Program-made: the position numbers and the translations under genes
Shown: positions 57,801 to 64,000 of the stretch, piece after piece
Numbering within the stretch: position 1 is the first letter of the stretch
Layout of the letters: every line of letters begins with the position of its first letter
Notes under the pieces: generated by a model
Told to the model about the DNA's origin: nothing
The model's input: only the letters and a program-made list of their open reading frames with translations
The model's database searches: none
NCBI GenBank assembly: GCA_029465975.1
Contig: CM055754.1
Span: 986,116-1,050,115, forward strand
From: Dallia pectoralis
Taxonomy: Eukaryota; Chordata; Actinopteri; Esociformes; Umbridae
Length of the DNA stretch: 64,000 nucleotides
Direction: 5' to 3'

Positions 57801-60139
57801 GCCTGAGGAATGTTTCTCAGTGAGTGTAAGAATACAGTAAACCTTAAAATTAAGTGAATAGCATCGGACAGATTCAGTATTTGATACCAATTGAAAAGCA
57901 TACTTCTCTTGTGTCAGAAAAACCAGTGTCAGTCCTAGACATTTCTTCTTCTGCATTATGAACACTGAAAGTAAAAACTCTAGGTCAATTACAAGTCGCA
58001 CACTTCAGTGAGGCTGCAATCACTACAAACCGCAGGCATGCCAAAATATTTTTACCAAACATGGTAAACGTACCTTGACAACAGTTCTGTTTGATTCTGA
58101 ACCGGCTCTACAGTCACTGCGCATGAGTTAGCCACGGTGACTGATGTGGTTGCCTCCGGCTCTGGAACGGATTTAACATGACAGACTGGAGAGTCACCAA
58201 TTTTTGCATTTACACCAAATGGATTGAAGCTTGGGTCATCAAACTTGGAGTCAAAATCATAGGAGCCCTTGGAAAGAGGAATTTCAGTATTGTTATTGAA
58301 CTCTGGCGTTAACTGGAATTCCTTGGGCGGAGCAGGTTCCTTCTTTGCGAGAACAGCCTTTCCACCAAACCTTTTAGGCGGCGGCTTGCGCTTAACCTTT
58401 TCGCCGCCAAAATTGAACTCAAGTTTCACTGGGCCATCCTTGGGAGGAGATGTACTAGACTGAAGCAGAGAGTCAGCGGCTGGCCTGACGGGTTCCATAG
58501 GAGCAGGTTCCTTCTCTGCCTGGGATAGGGGCTCTTGGACTAGCTGAGCAGTGTCAACTGTGGCTGCTGGTTCAATCACCTCAAGGTCATAATGTTCCAT
58601 CTTTGAAGGAGCATCGCATGGCAACTTTCTACCAATAATGGGAGAATTCTGAATTTTGGATCCTCCTGTTTGGAAAGGATTGACTGAATCAAGGTCATCA
58701 AAATCAAATTTGTAAGAACCCATTGGCAGCAGAGGAGCTTCCTCGGCTGTGGCGGACACAGGTTCCTCGGCTGTGGCGGACACAGGTTCCTCGGCTGTGG
58801 CGGACACAGGTTCCTCGGCTGTGGCGGACACAGGTTCCTCGGCTGTGGCGGACACAGGTTCCTCGGCTGTGGCGGACACAGGTTCCTCGGCTGTGGCGGA
58901 CACAGGTTCCTCGGCTGTGGCGGCGGCCCCAGGTTCCTCGGCTGAGGCGGCAACGGAGGAGGGGGCCCCTAGTTCCTCAGCTGTGGCGGCGGCTCCAGGT
59001 TCCTCGGCTGTGGCGGCAACGGAGGAGGTGGCCCCTAGTTCCTCGGCTGTGGCGGCGGCACTGGAGGGGGCCTCTGGTTCCTCGGGGATAAGGTTTATAG
59101 ATGTTTGTACAAACTCATCCTCGTTGGCTGAATCCTTCATTATGGTAATCACACTGCTATCGGTTGACTGTATATTGGCAGACAGGTCGGCAGAAAAGTT
59201 GTCCACTGATGGGCTGAAGGGGAGGGTCTCATCCAGTGCCATTTGAATCTGATCAGCTTCATTCTGTTCTGAAGTTTCCGGGTGTCCAACTCCTTCACTG
59301 AGTCTTGTTGGAGAAAGGACCACTTTAGCAGACACCTGGAAGGGATCCATGGAATCAAGGTCATCGAAATCCAGAAGATAACCTCCTTTACTCTGAATCG
59401 GCATTTCATCATCGGGATAGGATGACATCTCTGTGGAGTCTGTGGAAAAATAATCACAACACCTGGGTGAACATCTTATGTATGAAAAGTAGTAGTTGAA
59501 AAACAGCCTTTTCATTTCTATCAGGTAGGCCGATTGAAAGGGAGGAGTAGTTTAAAGGCAACTGGTGAGATGAGTGTTAAGTTTTAGGGTTTTTGTAGGA
59601 GAATTGAATGTACGTCAAGTCAAAAAGCTTTACCTGATTTTGCCAGGTTATTGAATTCCGGAGGGAACACACTAAAAAAAAAGACAAAGGACAGTTTAGA
59701 CTAGATTCTTATCATTTGTTATGAGGATATGAAATGTGAATTCTGCAACTTACTATTGAGCAGTAGAACCCAGTAGAGACTCATCATTGCGGCATGCCAT
59801 TTGGAGGGACTTGGAGGGTGAAACTATTCTCTTAGTTACAGGGTCTCTTCTTGGAGTTTGAAAACACACCTAAAGAAACCAAACCAAAAGTTCATAACAA
59901 AAAAAATTCTACAAGTAATCAGAAACCTGTGGTACAAAAGCTTTTATGATAGCAGACTGTACCTTTCCTCCCTTTGCTGTGAATTTGTTTGACAGGTTCT
60001 CAGCTTGAGACTGGCGAAGGATGGAAGGCCTCCCCGTTGGCTGATCCAGGGAAAATATGTCACAATTTGTCTCGGAAACGCTGTGCTTTCTTTCAGGACA
60101 AACCCCACGATTCTCATCGTTGACGACAGTAGAACTCAT
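54896..60139 (-). CDS. tacc3: Transforming acidic coiled-coil-containing protein 3
   Basis: Exons, in minus-strand order: 60139-59963, 59869-59754, 59671-59634, 59439-58074, 57964-57904, 57802-57637, 57550-57492, 57240-57113, 56411-(unresolved), 56224-56063, 55974-55907, 55820-55777, 55667-55507, 55366-55260, 55163-55043, 54961-54896. All other phases match; the length is about 970-1008 residues. The N-terminus has the TACC3 motif VCFQTPRRDPVTKRIVSPS. Three SDP-type modules and an 8-aa repeat follow in the big fourth exon. Then come EEFVPGATF..DFDGEMDYLEQFGSS and FKESALRKQSLYLKFDPLL. The C-terminal 190 or so residues are the TACC coiled coil (SFSDLFKRLDKYKEVIEGYK, KKCAQDYLARIKKDEQRYQ). TACC3 works with ch-TOG and clathrin on spindle microtubules after Aurora A phosphorylation. 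Start: this ATG is the only one giving the conserved MSS..VNDEN opening. Confidence 0.95.
54961..56224 (-). CDS. tacc3: TACC3 C-terminal coiled-coil (TACC domain) exons
   Basis: Seven exons between 56224 and 55043, plus the last exon beginning at 54961, build the TACC domain. Heptad-like sequences include DDNIIEVLKYSQQDMDAAIA, EKEDDWKAKNEKLALDNHEL, KILSEFETTISQIQ, VLQDKEQVSQDLSTMERSFS, EMLKKCAQDYLARIKKDEQR and EIAEVRSKFKSESSALQAQL. The protein ends EELTTLCDELIAKVQKG. The domain dimerises and binds ch-TOG. Micro-exons (44 and 68 nt) match the family's exon structure as I recall it. Confidence 0.93.
58074..59439 (-). CDS. tacc3: TACC3 large exon with SDP modules and 8-aa repeats
   Basis: This 1366-nt exon encodes three related modules: GGYLLDFDDLDSMDPFQV (near the start), GSYKFDFDDLDSVNPFQT (middle) and GSYDFDSKFDDPSFNPFGV (end). 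Each is followed by a serine-proline site (LSP, NSP, DSP). Between modules 1 and 2 is a Glu/Ala/Pro-rich region with about seven EEPVSATA copies. A basic patch (KVKRKPPPKRFGGKAVLAKK) precedes module 3. The exon is acidic and probably disordered apart from the modules. Confidence 0.93.
58738..59060 (-). repeat. 24-bp coding minisatellite (EEPVSATA)n in TACC3
   Basis: Seven nearly perfect 24-bp units (plus strand: GGTTCCTCGGCTGTGGCGGA plus four bases) give EEPVSATA. They are flanked by longer diverged units of about 39-63 bp encoding EEPGAAATAEELGAPSSVAA-like repeats. The array stays in frame. The antisense open frames here are artefacts. Confidence 0.93.
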
Positions 60140-61876
60140 CCTATAAAGAAAGGAGCACATGGACGTGACGAAACAGTTAGCCACACCCAGTCGACAGCTG
60201 GGTACACTGATAAGTTCAAGAGAAGTGCGTGTGACATTTAAATGAAGTGAGAGGTAGTCTAGGAAAATCCTTTAAGAATGAAGTCCCACTAACTGCATTG
60301 ATGTTTCACAAAACCAGAGGTAAGAAAGTGACTACCAATGTACACTAGTTAGTTAGAGGTTGGCATCATTTACTTTACTATTAAGAATCTGGCTGGTGCT
60401 GCCAGAGAAATTAGCTATTATGGTCCCTTAATATTAGAACACAGGATCACAGAATAAACATATCCATTAAGTATTGGGATGTTTGAAGTTGCACAATAAA
60501 CAAGCGCAGATAAAATGAAACACAAATTAGTTGTATCACATTTAACCAGAATTGCCAGGTAGGGAATATTGATCAGTGCAATAGAGAAAAAACAGTAATG
60601 CATGCCTCTTACCAAGCAGCTTCAAAAACAGCAAAATGGAACATTTTGAAGATCAAGAAATACATTGCAATATTGAAATGGAGACTGATTAGGGATGCAT
60701 TTGGCAACAGATGCTATTGGGTTCTCCTACTTCGACACAATTTATACCCCATCAGTAACACCAAGCTGCATACTCCAAGTGTCCATCTAGTGGGGTTCAC
60801 CTTAAATCAGTTAGCAACACAACTACAGTCCTCACGTCCAAAACTCAACGCGGCATTTACTTAGATTAAATTAACCATTTCTATTTTGATAAGTCTCGGA
60901 TAGTCGAATTGCATCAAAAGCATGTTCAATAAGATCTTCAGTTTTCCTTTATGGTGGTCACATGCTTGTGTAAGACACATTTAAATGGAATCTTCTTAAT
61001 TCCAGTCACTGCACACCATAGACATCCACTCGTTTTATTTAACCTACGTCAACATAACCAAAATAGTTTATAAATATTCTTAGATGATCTATATACCAGA
61101 TTCTGAATTGAAGGTATGACATTTAATGAGGAAACAGGTGGCTTGTGCAGTTACTGACAATGTGATCAATTTACCCACTGTCTTCCCATAAATGTGGCCA
61201 GCAGATCCAGCATGGTTTAGCACTACAGAATGGATGGATCCGCCTGCCCTGCCAAAGAACACACTCCATCTTTAAAGCAAGTTTGGGAATTTTTTGTTTC
61301 CCCAAACAGGAATAATCCTTGTTGCATCAACAACTTTAACACTGTACCTAAATAAAGTGACCGCAGCCTTCATGTAGACTGGCTGGCTATTTATCAAGGC
61401 TTTCAGCGTAATGTCATCGCATTTTCAGACACGTTTAACTATCAGCGGTGCCCGTGGCATGTGTTGTGTGTAATATAATAAAATAGTAGGGAGTCGGTAA
61501 TTATTCGTTAGTTATCCGTTAACACATTCACTCATGACACTCTCTGCCTACTGTAAGGAATGCTAACAAGCTAAGCGTTAACGAAACGTTGCTTAAAATG
61601 TCAAGCGGATACTGTAGTATTAACTACTGTACAATTTACGTTTTCAGTTGCTGAATAATACACTTCAGGTTATTTACATTACAGTCCCCGTACAGAACAA
61701 CAAGGTTGGAAAAAGTCTGGAAAAAGCGACACCTTCCAAAGTCACAAACGTTAGCGGCTAACGTCGATACACATTATAGTTGTCTAATTCAAGACACCAC
61801 CCCAACGATAAACAATTAAAAACAAGATTAACAGATACATGGCATTTAATTTGCCCAATAAGGAAAAATACATACC
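60140..61876. other. tacc3: TACC3 first intron (5' UTR intron)
   Basis: The coding exon is preceded by TTCTTTATAG|G, an acceptor, so the ATG exon is not the first. A donor ATTGAG|GTATGT lies at 61877/61876 on the minus strand, giving a noncoding leader exon above it. The 1.7 kb between holds AT-rich unique sequence; the 88-codon frame at 60598-60864 has no family similarity. Confidence 0.6.
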
Positions 61877-62090
61877 TCAATTAAAAGTCGGACACATAAA
61901 AATACTACCCAAATAATCTGCAGTTTGTTGGGAAGCGAATTATTCGAAATACCCAGACTTTGTCTCAGGAGATGTGACCAGTAGATTTTAAATTTAAACG
62001 TTTAGATTTGCACCAATTAAACACACACATTCTTAAAAAAGGCGGAGCTTCTTACAAAGTAGCCAATCGCGTTGCATGACTTTGAATCAA
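61877..62090 (-). promoter_or_regulatory. TACC3 leader exon and cell-cycle promoter elements
   Basis: This region contains the likely TACC3 leader (from 61877 upward), a TTTAAA site at about 61992-61997, a CCAAT box at 62063-62067 and TTTGAA at 62081-62086. TTTGAA is the canonical CHR (cell-cycle genes homology region), used with CCAAT/NF-Y boxes by the DREAM and MuvB complexes in G2/M genes. Both flanking genes are mitotic. Confidence 0.5.
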
Positions 62091-62372
62091 ACCAACGAAC
62101 GAACTAGCGAAGTTCTGGGAGTTAATGGACTTTAATGAATTGATAAAATAAAATAAATAATTTAGAAAAACATTTGTGGTTAGTTGTCATATTATTAAAC
62201 CTTTCACACAAAAAAACAAAATAATTGGATCTTCACATGTGGATGGAGCTAAAAGTAGAATGCCTGTTATTGGCCTAAGGCGCAGATAAACCTTCCTTTC
62301 CCTTCAAAATAGTAGTTCACTATTGTTAAGGAACCCTTAAGCAAAACAACCGAAGCTATTACTGGTCTAAAG

Positions 62373-62375
<3 letters not shown>

Positions 62376-62409
<34 letters not shown>
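62376..62409. repeat. (AT)n microsatellite between TACC3 and KIF15
   Basis: About 17 AT dinucleotides, 130 bp upstream of the KIF15 ATG. Confidence 0.95.
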
Positions 62410-62414
<5 letters not shown>

Positions 62415-62537
62415 TATATAAATATAGACACTGACTTTAGTTGCAAACAAAAACCACAGTCCTGAAAATAATTATACAAGTTTAGATGTTATTGTGAATA
62501 CATTTTAGTGGTGAAAACGTGACTGAAAATATCCAAC

Positions 62538-63785
62538 ATGACAACGAAAGTAAAAGGTATGTCACTTAAAGTTATATTTTAAGGGAACTGATGTGGTTGT
62601 GATACAGCAAGTACTGATGACATTACGTTTTAAGTGTGTAGCTGTTCTCTACTACAGACTGGTAGTCAGATAGCAACAGTTAGCTATACTTACTATAGTG
62701 TAAAGTAGCTAAATAACGAACTCGTGAGCAAATAAAGTCAGTGCATTTGCTGTATAGACGTCTGGTCGAGTGTATTTAGTAACGGGATCAAACGTGACTT
62801 TAATTACTAGCTAGCGTTAATTTACCAAACAAATACGTAGTTAGGTCAATTATAGCTCAGCATTAATAAGATGTTGTTGTACTACTAGACGACTGGCGGC
62901 TGGTTAGAACATGTTACATTCAGTGTTGCTCGGCTGGCTATAGCTTGTCTTAGATATATTTATGTCTCGAGTTAAAAATGATCAAGATGAAACGATTTTC
63001 TAGTGAAATGAACGAGATATGTACATCCTGTATACGCTTACTTACTGTACATATTTAACATGTATATCAAGGGTTCTTCATGGGACCACGGAATATTGAC
63101 TTATTTAACTTTTATTAAAACAAACGAATAAACGGAAGTTGGCACCAGCGATTTATTCTGTGTCCACTGAGCCTGTCCAACACAATGACCTTTAACAGTT
63201 TTGTCAACACGACCATCGCCACTCTGTGATTGGATTGAACCGTTCGTATTTGCAGACGCACTTCCTTCATGTACTAACCCTTTCTACGGGCCCTGCTTAC
63301 TGTTGAATGGGTACATGCATCTATGTTCTCCTTAAACACGTTTTCTTTCTCATTAGAATTGGGCGAGAGCCTAATGCAGCAGCAACAAGGACTCAAAAGG
63401 TATGTTGCTTATTGCTTAGTTCTTGCAAGAGCTGGACAGGGTTTTTATATAATTTCTTAACATACTCAATACATATAAAAAGAGTGCCTGAGACCCTTTT
63501 CAAAAAGTATACGTCCATTACAATTTTTTTGTCATGTCACCCACACTGTTAATAAGGTGTATTTTTAACCCATACATATTTTGTGTACTGTACTGTAGTT
63601 GTGAGGGTGACTCAATCAAAGTATTTGTGCGGGTGAGACCTCTGACCAAGGGGAGTGGTCTGACCACTGATGGAGACCAAGGCCAATGTCTCACTGTCAC
63701 TGCCACCAACACCATCCGCCTGAACTCCAAACCAGAGCCTCGTACATTTATCTATGACCATGTAGCTGACATGGAAACCTCCCAG
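62538..63785 (+). CDS. kif15: Kinesin-like protein KIF15, first three coding exons (partial)
   Basis: Exons 62538-62556, 63357-63399 and 63599-63785 join in phase to 83 residues: MTTKVKELGESLMQQQQGLK, then SCEGDSIKVFVRVRPLTKGS through to YDHVADMETSQ. This is the start of a kinesin-12 motor domain; SIKVFVRVRP is the first beta strand, and NSKPEPRTFIYDHVAD fits KIF15. The P-loop and the rest lie beyond the window (the exon ends CAG|GTCAGT in phase 0). KIF15 is a plus-end-directed tetrameric motor that cross-links spindle microtubules and keeps spindles bipolar with Eg5. The first two short exons are supported by phase and GT-AG borders rather than by similarity, since this N-terminus varies. 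Confidence 0.85.
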
Positions 63786-64000
63786 GTCAGTGTTGTTGTT
63801 TCAACGGTTACACTTCAACTGTTGCTATTGTCACATGGAGTAAGTTACCCATCAATCCAAGCCAAAAAAGGAATGAACTTACAGCATATTTTGGGGACAT
63901 AACGTATTTACAATAACTTCACTATACTAAATTGTATTACAAATATTATGTAAGTTCTATTTTTACTTTAATAAGTATATTTCAGTGTGTTAAATTCCTA

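Noticed and set aside
58723..59246. Plus-strand frames over TACC3 (VADTGSSA and RLWRTQVP repeats)
   Set aside because: Antisense shadows of the coding EEPVSATA array. The minus-strand frame has family similarity, splice sites and matching phases.
60598..60864. 88-codon plus-strand frame in the TACC3 first intron
   Set aside because: No family similarity, ordinary chance length for AT-rich sequence, and no splice partner.

Overview
The window is vertebrate nuclear DNA, most likely from a teleost (ray-finned) fish. It has intron-rich genes with GT-AG junctions, degraded fish-type Tc1/mariner transposons, and a very high load of microsatellites and minisatellites. I see no bacterial, viral or organellar genes, no rRNA and no intact tRNA.

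Five genes can be reconstructed exon by exon. In order they are: (1) a CFAP99-type ciliary/flagellar protein on the minus strand (178-7247); (2) ZFYVE28 (LST2, a FYVE-domain endosomal protein) on the plus strand (9126-26243), head-to-head with CFAP99; (3) FGFRL1 on the plus strand (31483-52209); (4) TACC3 on the minus strand (54896-60139), tail-to-tail with FGFRL1; (5) the first three coding exons of KIF15 on the plus strand (62538-63785, running off the end), head-to-head with TACC3. Splice phases agree across every junction in four of the genes. TACC3 has one unresolved boundary at 56225-56411. From general knowledge, CFAP99, ZFYVE28, FGFRL1 and TACC3 all belong to the 4p16.3 neighbourhood in human, whereas KIF15 lies elsewhere (3p21).

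Layout: 1-7.6 kb CFAP99, with an RFX X-box just upstream of its 5' end; 7.6-9.1 kb shared divergent intergenic region; 9.1-26.3 kb ZFYVE28, whose first intron is 9.4 kb; 26.3-31.5 kb intergenic; 31.5-52.9 kb FGFRL1, whose 13.5-kb first intron is packed with tandem repeats; 52.9-54.7 kb convergent intergenic region with a 44-bp array; 54.7-62.0 kb TACC3; 62.0-62.5 kb divergent TACC3/KIF15 promoter region with CCAAT and CHR-like motifs; 62.5-64 kb start of KIF15.

The most unusual feature is how tandem repeats sit relative to splice sites. Several introns consist almost wholly of a minisatellite whose unit copies the splice donor or acceptor. In ZFYVE28 (45-bp donor unit, 33-bp acceptor unit) and FGFRL1 (15-bp donor unit) the unit is a multiple of three and the frame stays open, so use of alternative copies would add whole amino-acid repeats. 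Coding minisatellites also occur in CFAP99 (7-aa unit) and TACC3 (8-aa unit). The long open frames in the large arrays are low-complexity by-products, not genes.
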